Counted from the first letter of the stretch, positions 17,746-28,500 are shown. The stretch is 57,391 bases of DNA from Pedobacter nanyangensis (GCF_003313505.1 NZ_QMHO01000018.1:1-57391), one strand, 5' to 3'. Numbers and translations: made by a program. Notes: a model not told the origin generated them from the letters alone.

Positions 17746-17747
17746 TC

Positions 17748-19337
17748 ATGCTTAGTTTACAACAAATCACTTATAAACACCCCAACAAGGAATTACTGTT
17801 TAGCAATTTAAATCTTACGGTAAACCCTTATGAAAAAATAGCCTTAATTGGCAATAATGGCATAGGAAAATCGACCCTGTTCAAAATAATTACTGGCGAA
17901 GTAATTCCTAGCACAGGACATTTGCAGCTTAATGCCAAACCTTATTACATACCCCAAATTTTTGGACAGTATAACCATTGTTCAGTGGCCGAGGCCTTAG
18001 GCGTAAACCATAAACTTAATGCCCTACTGGAAATTTTAAACGGCAATGCCAATAACGAATATTTTGAAACCCTGGACAACGACTGGACTATTGAACAACG
18101 CAGCTTGGAGGCCTTGGATAGCTGGGAGCTACAGGACATAGACCTACAACAGCCCATGGCCTCCTTAAGCGGTGGACAAAAAACCAAGGTATTTTTAGCA
18201 GGAATCAATATTTATAACCCACAGTTTATTTTACTTGATGAACCCAGCAACCATTTAGATGCCAACGGCAGGCAGCTGCTATATCAGTTTATACGACGTA
18301 CCAAAAGCACCTTGCTGATAACCAGCCACGATAGGCAACTGCTTAACCTTTTAAATGCTATTTACGAGCTGAGCCCGCAAGGCATTAGCGTATATGGCGG
18401 TAATTATGATTTTTATATTGCACAAAAGCAAATCGCCAAAAATGCGTTAGAACAAGACATCAACACTAAAGAAAAGGCGCTACGTAAGGCAAAAGAAAAA
18501 GAAAGGGAAGCCTTAGAGCGCCAGCAGAAGCAGGATGCCAAGGGAAAAAAGAAACAGGAAAAGGCCGGTGTAGCCCGCATTATGATGAACACCTTGCGCA
18601 ACAATGCCGAAAAGAGCACTTCCAAAACGAAAGAGGTACATGCCGAAAAAGTTAGTGGGACCGCACAGGAACTGAGCACCTTACGCGGCCAATTACCTGA
18701 TGCCGCCAAAATGAAGTTTGGCTTTAATGCCAGCCAATTACACCAAGGCAAGGTGCTGTTTGAAGCTAATGGCATTAATTATCGCTATGCCCAACAAATG
18801 CTTTGGAAAGAAAATCTTGACTTTCGGATTGCCAGCGGGGAGCGAGTAGCCATTAAAGGATCAAATGGTTCGGGAAAAACAACCTTAATCCATTTGCTGT
18901 TGGGAAATGCAAAAACCAGTACCGGAAAGCTACAAAGTACTGAAATCAACGCAATCTATATTGACCAGGATTATTCGTTGATCAACCCCTTGCTAAATGT
19001 TTATGAGCAAGCACAGCACTTTAATTTAGGTACCTTACAGGAGCATGAAGTAAAAACCAGGCTCACTCGTTTCCTGTTTGGTAAAGAAGACTGGGACAAA
19101 CCATGTAGCAGTTTAAGTGGTGGCGAAAGAATGCGGCTGATGCTTTGTTGCTTAACCTTGGGCACCCATGCGCCAGATTTGATTGTTTTAGATGAACCCA
19201 CCAACAACCTCGATATCCAAAACGTAGAAATATTGACCACCGCCATTAACGAGTACCAAGGCACTTTATTGGTGGTTTCGCATGATGCCTGTTTTTTGGA
19301 GCAGATCAACATCCAGCGAGAAATTAGATTAGGATAA
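17748..19337 (+). CDS. ABC-F family ATPase (ribosome-associated)
   Basis: 529 residues with two ABC domains and no membrane segments, the ABC-F arrangement. Walker A motifs are GNNGIGKST near 35 and GSNGSGKTT at 371; signature motifs are SLSGGQKTK and SLSGGERMR; Walker B segments end in LLDEPSNHLD and VLDEPTNNLD. The charged inter-domain linker (about 215-310, many EK/KEKEREALERQQ stretches) is the P-site tRNA interaction motif region. ABC-F proteins act on the ribosome, either rescuing stalled complexes or displacing antibiotics. The 529-residue length and upstream leader are compatible with an Msr/Vga/Lsa-like protection factor, but a housekeeping role is equally possible. Confidence 0.9.
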   Translation: MLSLQQITYKHPNKELLFSNLNLTVNPYEKIALIGNNGIGKSTLFKIITGEVIPSTGHLQLNAKPYYIPQIFGQYNHCSVAEALGVNHKLNALLEILNGNANNEYFETLDNDWTIEQRSLEALDSWELQDIDLQQPMASLSGGQKTKVFLAGINIYNPQFILLDEPSNHLDANGRQLLYQFIRRTKSTLLITSHDRQLLNLLNAIYELSPQGISVYGGNYDFYIAQKQIAKNALEQDINTKEKALRKAKEKEREALERQQKQDAKGKKKQEKAGVARIMMNTLRNNAEKSTSKTKEVHAEKVSGTAQELSTLRGQLPDAAKMKFGFNASQLHQGKVLFEANGINYRYAQQMLWKENLDFRIASGERVAIKGSNGSGKTTLIHLLLGNAKTSTGKLQSTEINAIYIDQDYSLINPLLNVYEQAQHFNLGTLQEHEVKTRLTRFLFGKEDWDKPCSSLSGGERMRLMLCCLTLGTHAPDLIVLDEPTNNLDIQNVEILTTAINEYQGTLLVVSHDACFLEQINIQREIRLG

Positions 19338-19471
19338 TTCAACGCTTTTGGCACTGCTAAAAAAGCTATTTCATCCAAAATGTTACACAACTTGTATGTT
19401 TTTGTAAACACCTTGGCACCCTTTATCTGCTTTTTGAAAAGCCGCTTAAAAACACCCATAAAGCTATGTTT

Positions 19472-19496
19472 GAGGGATATTTTACGTATATCCCTC
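19472..19496. promoter_or_regulatory. 9-bp inverted repeat upstream of beta-barrel gene
   Basis: GAGGGATAT (19472-19480) and ATATCCCTC (19488-19496) are perfect arms around a 7-nt loop. No T-run follows, so it is either a weak transcription stop for the ABC-F gene or a regulatory site for the gene at 19578. Confidence 0.45.
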
Positions 19497-19577
19497 CTCA
19501 TTTCGAAACAGCAATTGGCATAGCTTTTGGACTTCTGCCATTGTTGAAAATGGTTTCAACCATAAAAATGAATTGCG

Positions 19578-20291
19578 ATGAAAAGGATGATATTGTTAGG
19601 AAGCGCTCTCTTATTTTCTGCCAGTTTAGCTTTTGCACAAACCACCATGAGCGGCAGCGATGCCCGCATCGGAATTAAAGCTGGAGTAAACTTAAGCACT
19701 ATCAGGTATAGTGGTTTTGAAGGCTCAAATAACTTCAACGACAATACCAAACAAAATGTAGGTTATAATTTCACCGTTTTTGGAGATTTTGGTGTAGGCA
19801 ATAATTTCTTTATCCAACCTGGGATTTCCCTACAGAACAAGGGTACAAAAATTGAAGGTAGCAGCACCACCGCAGGAACAACCACTACCGGCAAAATCAA
19901 AACAGATGTGATGGCTATTGAGGTGCCAGTGAATGCGGTGCTTCGCATCCCAACAGGTACATCCGGAGCGTTCCAGATTAGTGCCGGGCCGTATATAGGC
20001 TTTAATATCGATGGTAAAACCAAAACTAATACTTCAATCACCACACCTGGCGGAACCACTACTACAACCAACGAAACCAATAACCTGAACTTTGGCAGTA
20101 AAACAGATGACGATTTATCAAGCACTGATTTTGGAGCCAACTTTGGGCTGGGATATCGTTTAAACAGCGGCTTTACCCTAGGTGCCAACTATGGCCTAGG
20201 TTTAAGCAACTTGGTTCCAAAAGACAACAGAAGCGGCGACAGCAAAGCAACCAACAGGGTTTGGGGATTTAGCGTTGGCTATTCTTTCTAA
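19578..20291 (+). CDS. Outer-membrane beta-barrel protein (PorT-like family)
   Basis: 237 residues: signal peptide MKRMILLGSALLFSASLAFAQ, then RIGIKAGVNLSTIRYSG, the usual first strand of the outer-membrane beta-barrel domain 2/PorT-like family, alternating hydrophobic strands, two Thr-rich loops (TTAGTTTTGKIKTD and TTPGGTTTTTNET) and a C-terminal aromatic residue in GFSVGYSF, the barrel-assembly signal. An eight-stranded barrel is expected. Role unknown; such proteins are abundant in Bacteroidota. Ends at a clear terminator. Confidence 0.85.
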   Translation: MKRMILLGSALLFSASLAFAQTTMSGSDARIGIKAGVNLSTIRYSGFEGSNNFNDNTKQNVGYNFTVFGDFGVGNNFFIQPGISLQNKGTKIEGSSTTAGTTTTGKIKTDVMAIEVPVNAVLRIPTGTSGAFQISAGPYIGFNIDGKTKTNTSITTPGGTTTTTNETNNLNFGSKTDDDLSSTDFGANFGLGYRLNSGFTLGANYGLGLSNLVPKDNRSGDSKATNRVWGFSVGYSF

Positions 20292-20313
20292 TTCGTTTAA
20301 ATATGAGATGATG

Positions 20314-20349
20314 GTGCATCCTTCTATAAAAGGATGCACTATTTTTTTT
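20314..20349 (+). terminator. Rho-independent terminator
   Basis: GTGCATCCTT (20314-20323) pairs with AAGGATGCAC (20330-20339) over a 6-nt loop and is followed by TATTTTTTTT. It lies 23 bp past the barrel gene stop. Confidence 0.9.
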
Positions 20350-20393
20350 ACAACACTTTGCGTTAGCCGCTCTCTCAACCCTATATTTGAACT

Positions 20394-20747
20394 ATGGAAA
20401 TCATTAATATAAATGACAGCATTGCAGAAATACGGGCCGATGAACTGGTTATCAACAATGTACAGGATGGCGTAGATTTAATTGGCAACATCTACTATCA
20501 AGGTTTTGATAAAGTTATTGTGTACGAAAAAAATATTACCCCTTTGTTTTTCGATTTAAGCACTAAAATTGCAGGTGAAATTTTACAGAAATTCTCCAAT
20601 TATCGCATGAGCTTAGCCATTGTGGGCGATTTTAGTAAGTACCCCAGCAAAAGCATGGGCAATTTTATTTCAGAAAGTAACCAACATGGCCAAATCAATT
20701 TCGTAAATTCAACTTCGGAAGCCATTGATGTGCTTTCAAAACCATAA
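20394..20747 (+). CDS. DUF4180 domain protein
   Basis: 117 residues, all DUF4180: NVQDGVDLIGNIYYQGFDKVIV in part (DGVDLIGNIYYQGFDK), the LFFDLSTKIAGEILQKF helix and the YRMSLAIVGDFSKYPSKS strand-turn. The family resembles SpoIIAA/STAS-like single-domain proteins and has no proven function. No signal peptide; cytoplasmic. A small membrane protein gene follows 19 bp downstream and may be cotranscribed. Confidence 0.85.
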   Translation: MEIININDSIAEIRADELVINNVQDGVDLIGNIYYQGFDKVIVYEKNITPLFFDLSTKIAGEILQKFSNYRMSLAIVGDFSKYPSKSMGNFISESNQHGQINFVNSTSEAIDVLSKP

Positions 20748-20766
20748 AACCAAATACTCAAACCTG

Positions 20767-21189
20767 ATGAATCCAGTTTTAAAAAATATCCTAGCGGTAA
20801 TTGCCGGCCTTGTGTTGGGCAGTATTGCAAACATGGCCGTACTCATGGCAAGCAATAATATTATTCCGCTGCCGGCTGGTGCCGATAACAGCACTCCCGA
20901 AGCACTAAAAGCCACCATACACCTATTTGAGCCTAAACACTTCATTTTCCCATTTTTGGCGCACGCCATCGGAACCTTTGTTGGCGCCTATGTTTGCGCC
21001 CGAATAGCCAGCCATAAAATGTTACTGGCCATGTTTATTGGCTTGTTTTTTTTAGCAGGTGGCATTTATATGGTAACTATTCTTCCTTCGCCAATTTGGT
21101 TTACCATTGTTGATTTGGCTGGCGCCTACTTACCGGTAGCCTATTTTGCCGGCAAAATTGCAAGCAGTAATAACCATGAAAACCCATAG
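20767..21189 (+). CDS. Small integral membrane protein, four predicted helices
   Basis: 140 residues from the ATG at 20767; an in-frame ATG at 20725 would overlap the DUF4180 gene by 23 bp and adds a polar stretch, so the later start is preferred. Four hydrophobic segments: about 7-28, 62-83, 86-106 and 109-128. The family is not recognised beyond a general small conserved membrane protein of Bacteroidota. Glycines and small residues in the helices (GTFVGAYVCARIA) suggest tight packing. Probably in an operon with DUF4180. Confidence 0.7.
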   Translation: MNPVLKNILAVIAGLVLGSIANMAVLMASNNIIPLPAGADNSTPEALKATIHLFEPKHFIFPFLAHAIGTFVGAYVCARIASHKMLLAMFIGLFFLAGGIYMVTILPSPIWFTIVDLAGAYLPVAYFAGKIASSNNHENP

Positions 21190-21718
21190 TACATGTGATA
21201 CCAGAGGCAACGCTCCCAAACCTGATTCCAATCGTCTTAAAAATAAGTTTCATGTACTTGAATAATGCTTTTTTTTTGAAAACCATCTGCGCTACATCTA
21301 TCTCCCGAAAGCCCTTCTTTCCGCTATAGTCCAAAGCTCGTAAACTCGCCTTGGAGCTGCCGCTTCAATAAGGTTTAGCCAACAAATACCCGTAGCACTT
21401 CCGGAAAAACAATGGCCTCAATCCATCGTTCCATACCGCATTAAATATCTTGGCTAAATACCAATTTGGTTAACGTATGCTTTTTAAAAATATAGCCTTT
21501 CCATCCCTTTGTGTACTTTGCGCAACGCTTTTTTCTTTGCGTTTACCTATCTCCCGCCACAAAGAAAGTTCCCATTTGAAACAGATGAAATCTTTTGCAG
21601 GTTTCAATACTAGGGATTTATGCCACCCCCTTCAGCCTTGCGCCCCTTGCCTGATTTGCTAGAACAACATTTTGGCTTTTCCCTTTGGGCACTGCTTTTG
21701 GAAATGTTCTACAGTTTT
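21190..21718. other. 529-bp intergenic region, nothing convincing
   Basis: No RNA gene or terminator with a T-run is visible. A distant inverted repeat (AGTACATG near 21189 and CATGTACT near 21252) and a 61-codon frame at 21477 with no protein-like features were noted. This is the 3' side of two convergent gene groups. Confidence 0.6.
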
Positions 21719-23725
21719 TTAATCGTAAAAGTTCCAAGTTAGTCCCAAAAGCAACAAGCGATCAGGCATTGGATAACGATTGACCGTATAAGTACCATTG
21801 TTAAATAAACCCTGGTTGGCATACTGATATTTTGCGAAAAGATTTGCCCTACGTAGCCCCAGCTTTATCCAAGCATCCACTACAGGTTTTGAGCTAAAGG
21901 TGATGTCTCTTCCGTTGTAAAACTGACTGGCAGCAATGCTGTACGATTTGGCCAGGTAAGTATCATTGTAAAATACATCGAAACCAATTTGTGTTTTTAG
22001 CACCTTAAAAAAAGTTTGGTCTTTATATATACTGGCAAACAAGTAAATTTCTGGCGTACGCAAAATCCGTTGTTGGTCGGTTTTTTGGTAAACACCGTAA
22101 GCAGTTGCGTGAAAACTTCCCGCATCCAATTGCTTTCCTACCTTAATTTGCAGGAGGCTAATTTCGCTGCTGTTTTGCATGGGAATAATCGACTTGGCAT
22201 CGGTTGGTGATTGTCCAAAGTACAAGTAATTACTAATGAGATAGTAGGCCGCACTGGCATCAAGTTTCAGGAAATCGTTAAGGTAGGAAAAAGTAAAATT
22301 GGTGGTTTTGGTGCGGGAAAGGTTGGCACGCTGGTTCCAATCATAATGGTTTCCAAAATAACGATTGTAGATTTCTTCCGGAGATTTGTTTTGGGTATAG
22401 GCGCTCATTACCAGTTTGCCCGCTTTATTGCTGAGCGCAAGGTTACTTTTGGCTTCATACAAGTAATCGCCGGCGTTAAAGCCTTGTAAAATTTGCTGTA
22501 CATCTAAATTGATGTCTATTTTATTACTGAAACGATAGCCTAATGCCCCTAAAATGGTGGTGTTTTGCGCATTAAAATCGCGGGCATAGAACAAGGTTTT
22601 GTCTTGTTGCAACACTTGCTGCTTAAAGGTGTACATATCATACCTGATCCCCGCATCTATTTTCAGTTCATTTTTAATGGCCGAATTTCCTTTGGCTCTT
22701 AAAAAAAAACTGTAGATAAATTCATTTTGCAAATGTTTTACGTTAGTGGTATCGTTGGTGAACTTACTGAGATTTCGCGGTGCGGGCAGTAAACCAAAGG
22801 TATCTTCCTCATCCTTTTTAAAACTATAAGAGCTATTGGTATAGGCAAGTGTATGGGTAATTTTATTGGTAGGCAATATATTTTTGGTACTGCTGTTTTG
22901 GGTACTATCAATGCGGCCCACAAAATAACTTTGCCTAATCATGACAGAATTGTCCCGATACAGCTGACGTGCATTTCCAAACCTTACCGGCTCTGCTTCT
23001 TTGGTGGCCAAGTTATTTGCTCCGGGAGCAAAAATAATGCTGTCTTTTAAGATAGAGCCATTTTCTTCGGCCTTAAGGGTATTGAAAACGGCATCAACCC
23101 AAATGTTGTATCTTTTGTTTTTGGTGTGGTACCACGTAAAAAGCGCCCCATTAAGGTCGTCGCCACGCTGGTGCTGATAAAAACCATTTGCACCAATACG
23201 GTTAAAATTGGCCCCAAAATTCCAATTGGGCTTAATGTTTTGGGAGTGGATAATTTTTAGCAGTTGCACATTGTCGCCGGCACTGATGTAGGAAAGACTG
23301 GTAAAAGGAGTACGGGCCCGATAAAATTTAATATCATCGTGGGTAAACTTATAATAATCCAATGAATGGAAACCCGTTTCAAAGCCAATGGTTCTTGCCG
23401 GTTCAAACAACAACGAAGTGGCGGCCAAACCTATCAATCCGGTGCCCACTGTTGGCCTGCGGGGTTGGGCAATAGGGCTAAAATATTGTATACCTGTCAA
23501 GGTGGTATCTAACGGAATGGTTTGTATACTGTCTTTGGTAAGCTTACGGGTGGTGTACCTGATATACTTGGCGTTGAACACTACCGAGTCGCGTGTACTT
23601 TCTTCTTTTTTACGAAGCGAGTCGAGCTCTTTGTTTCCCGCAATGGATGTTTTGAGGTCTTGCGCAAAAGCATTGGCAATACCCAACAAAAAGAAGAAAG
23701 AAACAGCAACAAATATTTTTTGCAT
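21719..23725 (-). CDS. Bacteroidota putative porin
   Basis: 668 residues with signal peptide (MQKIFVAVSFFFLLGIANAFAQ). It matches the large putative porin family of Bacteroidota: an N-terminal polar segment (about 30-90), then FEPARTIGFETGFHSLDYYKF and repeated amphipathic strands with paired aromatics to the C-terminal LLGLTWNFYD, an aromatic-terminated last strand typical of outer-membrane barrels. It starts within the stop codon of the purine nucleoside phosphorylase gene (TAATG), so it is translationally coupled to it; a role in nucleoside passage is tempting but unproven. Confidence 0.85.
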   Translation of the reverse strand: MQKIFVAVSFFFLLGIANAFAQDLKTSIAGNKELDSLRKKEESTRDSVVFNAKYIRYTTRKLTKDSIQTIPLDTTLTGIQYFSPIAQPRRPTVGTGLIGLAATSLLFEPARTIGFETGFHSLDYYKFTHDDIKFYRARTPFTSLSYISAGDNVQLLKIIHSQNIKPNWNFGANFNRIGANGFYQHQRGDDLNGALFTWYHTKNKRYNIWVDAVFNTLKAEENGSILKDSIIFAPGANNLATKEAEPVRFGNARQLYRDNSVMIRQSYFVGRIDSTQNSSTKNILPTNKITHTLAYTNSSYSFKKDEEDTFGLLPAPRNLSKFTNDTTNVKHLQNEFIYSFFLRAKGNSAIKNELKIDAGIRYDMYTFKQQVLQQDKTLFYARDFNAQNTTILGALGYRFSNKIDINLDVQQILQGFNAGDYLYEAKSNLALSNKAGKLVMSAYTQNKSPEEIYNRYFGNHYDWNQRANLSRTKTTNFTFSYLNDFLKLDASAAYYLISNYLYFGQSPTDAKSIIPMQNSSEISLLQIKVGKQLDAGSFHATAYGVYQKTDQQRILRTPEIYLFASIYKDQTFFKVLKTQIGFDVFYNDTYLAKSYSIAASQFYNGRDITFSSKPVVDAWIKLGLRRANLFAKYQYANQGLFNNGTYTVNRYPMPDRLLLLGLTWNFYD

Positions 23726-24540
23726 TACAGATTACAAATAAGCTGGCTTAAAATTTCGGTCATTTTTGGTTCCGCTTTGGCTGCAGTTTCCACAATCTCT
23801 TCCAAACTTACAGGCTTCAGATCTTCGGGGAAACCCTCATCTGTTAGTACTGAAATAGCAAAAACCGGAATGCTCATGTGGTTGGCTACAATTACTTCGG
23901 GCACGGTACTCATTCCTACGGCATCGCCACCAATGATACGTAAATATTTGTATTCGGCTTTGGTTTCTAGATTTGGCCCGGTTACCGAAACATAAACGCC
24001 CTGATGGCAGGTAATATTTTTTTCTTGGGCAATTTTTACGGCTTTTGCGATGAGGTCCTTTTGATAAGGCTGGCTCATATCGGGAAAGCGTGGTCCAAAA
24101 TCACTGTTATTGATCCCTCTCAAGGGGCTCTCTGGCTGTAAATTGATATGATCGTTGATGATCATTAAATCGCCTTTTTTAAATTTGGGATTTAAGGAAC
24201 CTGCGGCATTGGACACAAACAGGTATTGAATGCCCAACAGTTTCATGGCCCTAATGGGGAAAGTAATTTGCTGCATGCTATAGCCTTCGTAAAAATGCAA
24301 ACGGCCCTGCATTGCCACCACCTTTTTACCTTTCAGAGTGCCAAAAATCAATTTCCCAGAATGAAACTCCAGTGTAGAAATAGGGAAATTAGGAATACTG
24401 GCATACATGATACTGTGCGCCACTTCAATTTCGTTTACCAGGCCGCCTAGTCCCGTGCCTAAAACAATACCTATTTCGGGTTCAAAATCACCTATTTTAT
24501 TCTTGATGTATTTAATGGAGTCGTTTAGTGCTTGCAACAT
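23725..24540 (-). CDS. Purine nucleoside phosphorylase (trimeric type)
   Basis: 271 residues, the length of class I inosine/guanosine phosphorylases. Motifs seen: phosphate-binding VLGTGLGGLV near the start, MQGRLHFYEGYS, FVSNAAGSLNP, and the purine-site GPNLETKAEYKYLR plus DAVGMSTVPEVI. It cleaves purine (deoxy)nucleosides with phosphate to base and (deoxy)ribose 1-phosphate for salvage. Cytoplasmic. It overlaps lpxK by 29 bp upstream and shares a base with the porin start downstream, so all three are likely one transcript. Confidence 0.93.
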   Translation of the reverse strand: MLQALNDSIKYIKNKIGDFEPEIGIVLGTGLGGLVNEIEVAHSIMYASIPNFPISTLEFHSGKLIFGTLKGKKVVAMQGRLHFYEGYSMQQITFPIRAMKLLGIQYLFVSNAAGSLNPKFKKGDLMIINDHINLQPESPLRGINNSDFGPRFPDMSQPYQKDLIAKAVKIAQEKNITCHQGVYVSVTGPNLETKAEYKYLRIIGGDAVGMSTVPEVIVANHMSIPVFAISVLTDEGFPEDLKPVSLEEIVETAAKAEPKMTEILSQLICNL

Positions 24541-25564
24541 AGTCTAATATTTTTTGGTCAAAACCTATCTTGTCTTCGGCGTTAATTCCAACGGCAATAG
24601 GCAGGTAATATACGGGCAAATTTAACAGTAAATCTCTTAAATTGTTAGTTAATAAGCGTTGTCCATCTTTTTCTGTGGTCACGATTATTTTTTTTGTTGC
24701 CTGATGTTGCCGATAGGCCGTTACCAGCTGTGCAATTTCCTTTTCCGTAAAACAATGATGGTCAGGATATTCGAACGGATGAACGTTCAATTGCTTTTCT
24801 GCCAAATACTGCATTAGCGGTGCTGTATTGGCAATTCCAGTTAATAAAAACAGGTGTTGGTCTTTTTCAAATACCGTTTCTTCTGCCGTGTAAAGATGCT
24901 TTAGCTTTTGGTAGTTGATGTGCGAAAAAGCCAGTTGTTGACTGGACTGTAATTGAAGTTTGGCCAACATTTTTTTTCTCGTAGCTGATGTGATTTCAGC
25001 GGGAGATTTGGTCACCAGTACTGCTTGCGCTCTTTTAACACCCGAAAATGGCTCCCGCAAATTGCCAGCAGGCAATAGCCATTGCATTTTTTGCAGCTTT
25101 GCAAATTCAAAGAGCAGCACGTTAAACCCCGCTTTTACCTTTCGGTGCTGAAAGGCATCGTCCAGCAAAATGAGGTCGTGGTTAGCTTTTAGCCGGTTAA
25201 TGCCTGCTACCCTATCTTCACAAACGGCAACGGTAACATTGCTGAATTTGTGATAATACTGCAAAGGCTCGTCGCCTATGGTTTCAGCAGTAGCGTTTGG
25301 CCCTGCTAAAATAAACCCCGAGGTTTTACGGCCGTAGCCTCTACTTAAAATAGCAATTTTGTAGTGGCTAAGCAAATGCACCAAATACTCGGTAGTGGGC
25401 GTTTTGCCTGAACCGCCCACCGCCAAATTACCTATACAGATTATTGGCAAATTGAAACTGGTGGATTTAAAAACACCCCAATCATAAAACTTATTGCGCA
25501 CATATACCACCAAGGCATATACCAAATTAAAGGGCAATAATAATGGGCGCAGGTGTTTCAACAT
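24512..25564 (-). CDS. lpxK: Tetraacyldisaccharide 4'-kinase LpxK
   Basis: 350 residues. LpxK phosphorylates the 4' position of the lipid A disaccharide precursor at the inner membrane. The P-loop GNLAVGGSGKTP is at about 43-54 after a hydrophobic N-terminal helix (PFNLVYALVVYVRN), and LSRGYGRKTSGF, GDEPLQYYHKF, DDAFQHRKV and LLTGIANTAP are family motifs. It lies 24 bp after the RND pump gene and overlaps the purine nucleoside phosphorylase gene by 29 bp, so this lipid A gene may share the efflux transcript. Confidence 0.95.
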   Translation of the reverse strand: MLKHLRPLLLPFNLVYALVVYVRNKFYDWGVFKSTSFNLPIICIGNLAVGGSGKTPTTEYLVHLLSHYKIAILSRGYGRKTSGFILAGPNATAETIGDEPLQYYHKFSNVTVAVCEDRVAGINRLKANHDLILLDDAFQHRKVKAGFNVLLFEFAKLQKMQWLLPAGNLREPFSGVKRAQAVLVTKSPAEITSATRKKMLAKLQLQSSQQLAFSHINYQKLKHLYTAEETVFEKDQHLFLLTGIANTAPLMQYLAEKQLNVHPFEYPDHHCFTEKEIAQLVTAYRQHQATKKIIVTTEKDGQRLLTNNLRDLLLNLPVYYLPIAVGINAEDKIGFDQKILDYVASTKRLH

Positions 25565-25588
25565 CAGTTTTCAAAAATAGCTATTAAT

Positions 25589-28500
25589 TTACAAATCGCT
25601 ATTGCTGTTTACGTTCACTTTAGGCGGCATCAACTTGTACACTACCGGCGTTACAATCCTAGAAAGCAGGGTTGAACTGATTAGCCCGCCAATCATGACT
25701 ATGGCTAAAGGCGAAATTAGCGGATTGCTGGACATGGCTATGGGCAACAAACCTCCAATTGCCGTTAGTGAAGTAAGGATGATAGGCAAGAAACGTACCT
25801 CTCCTGCTTCTTCAATGGCATCGTTCAAAGGTTTGCCTTCTGCGCGCAACTGATTGGTAAAATCAACCAGTAAAATGGTATTTTTAACTTCAATGCCTGC
25901 CAGTGCCACAATCCCAATGGTGGCTACAAACGAGAGCGAGTTCCCGGTAACCAGCAAGGCCAGTACAGCACCAACTATTCCCAACGGAATTACCGACAGT
26001 ACAATGAGCGTACTTTTAAAGGTTTTAAATTCCAGCACCAGTACCGCAATAAACATAAATAGCGTAACCAAAATAATGCTACCAAAGCCACCAAAGGACT
26101 GGTTACGGCTTTCAACCTCGCCGCCCATTTCGAAATGATAGCCCTCGGGCAGTTTCATTTTTTTCATTTGGGCTTCTACATCCTTAATGACCTTATCGTT
26201 TAAATAACCTTTTTGAACAAATGAATTCACCGAAATGGTACGCACCTTGTTTTGATGGTTAATGCTCAGTGCCGAAGTTTCCAGTTTCAAACTTGCCAAT
26301 TGCGCCAACGGAATTGATGTCCCCTGTACATTATTGACGTACAAGTTATCAAAAACGCCCAAGCTTGGATCGGATGAATATTTAGTGGTAAGCAAAATGC
26401 TATAATCGTCGCCGCTTGATTTTGGATTTAAGTATTTGCCCACTTCGAAACCTGCAATGGCCATCCTTACGGTACGGTCAATATTCACCATAGGCACACC
26501 TAACGCCAAGGCCTTTTCTTTATTGATATCTACCTTGATGTCGGATTTTAAGTTCTTCAGTGGATTGTTGGTATAGATGGTTCCTTCGGTTTTAAGCAAC
26601 AAGTTTTCCACTCTTCCAGCCAACAGGCGCAAGGTATCTAGATTTTCACCAAACACCCGTACTTCTACCGGCGAAATAATCGGCTGGCCCTGCTCAAAAT
26701 CTTTCACTTCTACCTTGGCTCCTAAATACGGCGACCATTTAGCCCTGAGCTTTTCAATAAGCGCTACCTTTTTATCGGCCCTCACATCGGGATGAAGTAG
26801 CACAAAAATCTCTGCAAAATCGCTACGCTCGTTGGTTTGCAGCAAATTGTAGTAAATCCTTGGGTTGCCCTTACCTACGTTAGAGGCAAAGTATTTTACT
26901 TCTGGGATATCCTTGATTTCCTTTTCAATTTGTTTGGCAACCGAATCGGTGTATTTTAAGTTCGATTGCAAAGGCGTAGATACCGTGATGATAAATTGTG
27001 GCTTTTCCGATGAAGGGAACAAACTAAAACCAATCACAGGAATTAAAGCCAATGCCCCCAAAAAAATACCCACCCCAATCAAGATGGTTAAATAAGGCCT
27101 ATGCAAAGCTTTGTCCAACAATTTGGCATAAGAGCCATGGATAATTTTCTGCAGGGTACGCAAAAAGATATTCCCATGCACATCTGCATGTGGCTTTAAA
27201 AGTTTACTTGAAAGGAACGGCACTACCGTTAAGGCCACCACCATAGAGGCAATTACCGAACATATTACGGCCACGGGCAAGCTTCTGATAAATTCTCCCG
27301 AAGCTTCGGGCATGAACATTAAGGGCATAAAGGCAATTACCAAGGTTGCGGTACAACCCAATACCGCCAATCCAATTTGCTTGGTGGCCATTAGGGTTGC
27401 CGTAAGCCGGTTGTGGCCATCCCGCATCCATCGTTCTATATTTTCTACCACTACAATACTGTCATCAACCAATAGCCCCAAAGAAACCACCAAGCCTACA
27501 ATACTCAATTGGTTGAGACTAAAACCAAGCAGGTTAATCAATATAATTCCAATGGCCAAGGATAGTGGAATGGATACCATTACCACTAACGAAGCACGGG
27601 TACCTAGCGGCAATAGCGTAATGAGCACCAAACAAATAGCGATCAGGAAATCGAAGCCCAAACCGCCCAACCGGGTGTTTACGTTGTTGGCCTGATCAAA
27701 CATCACCTGCTGATCGATATTGCCAGGCAAGGTCTTTTTAAAGGACTCCAACACCGGCAAATAAGCTTCTTGGGTTTTGGTGATATTGCTGCCAGCCTTT
27801 TGAGCCGCCACTACAAACACACTTCGGAAACCATTTAAACGTGTAATGTGTTTTTCTTGCGAATAGTCGAAATAAACTTTGGCCACTTCTTTTAAAGTGG
27901 TGTTCTTTCCCGCGGCACTTGCTACAATGGTATGCTTAATTTCGTCTAAACTTTGATAATTGCCACTGGTTTTAATATTGAAGGATTTATTGCCGGCATC
28001 AATGCTTCCGCCAGGGATATTGGCTACTTCGCTTTGTATGGCATTGGCCACCTGGGTAACTGGTATGCGCAACAGCGCCAGCTTTTCCAAATCCAAGTCC
28101 ACTTTTACCAATTGGTCGGGCAGGCCCATAATCTCCACATTTTTAAGAGACGGTATTTTTTCGAGGCGGTCCTGTAAATCTTCAGCGGCGCTTTTGAGCT
28201 TGTCTCGAGAAGCATTTTCCGAAACCAATGCAATTTGCAGGATATTTACATCTGATGGCGTTATTTTTTGCACCTCCATGCTGTAAATTTCCTGTGGCAG
28301 GCTGGGCCTTTCACTATTCACTTCCCTTACCAGCTCCTGGTACTTGTCGTCAACATTACCGCCATATTTATATTCTACAATAATAACGGCCAAACCATCC
28401 CTGATATTGGTTTTAATGGTTTTGATATCATCCAATCCGTAAATACGTTTTTCCAATGGTTTCACCACCAGCTCTTCCATATCCTTAGGGCTTGCGCCCG

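Larger units (their letters stand above)
17387..17747. other. 361-bp intergenic region with ABC-F leader
   Basis: The first 240 bp show nothing convincing (a 48-codon frame from 17422 has no recognisable features). The last 120 bp hold the promoter-like box, mini leader frame and inverted repeats listed separately. Confidence 0.6.

Noticed and set aside
21477..21662. 61-codon frame in the intergenic region before the putative porin
   Set aside because: Cysteine- and proline-rich random-looking translation without a start signal; convergent 3' region.
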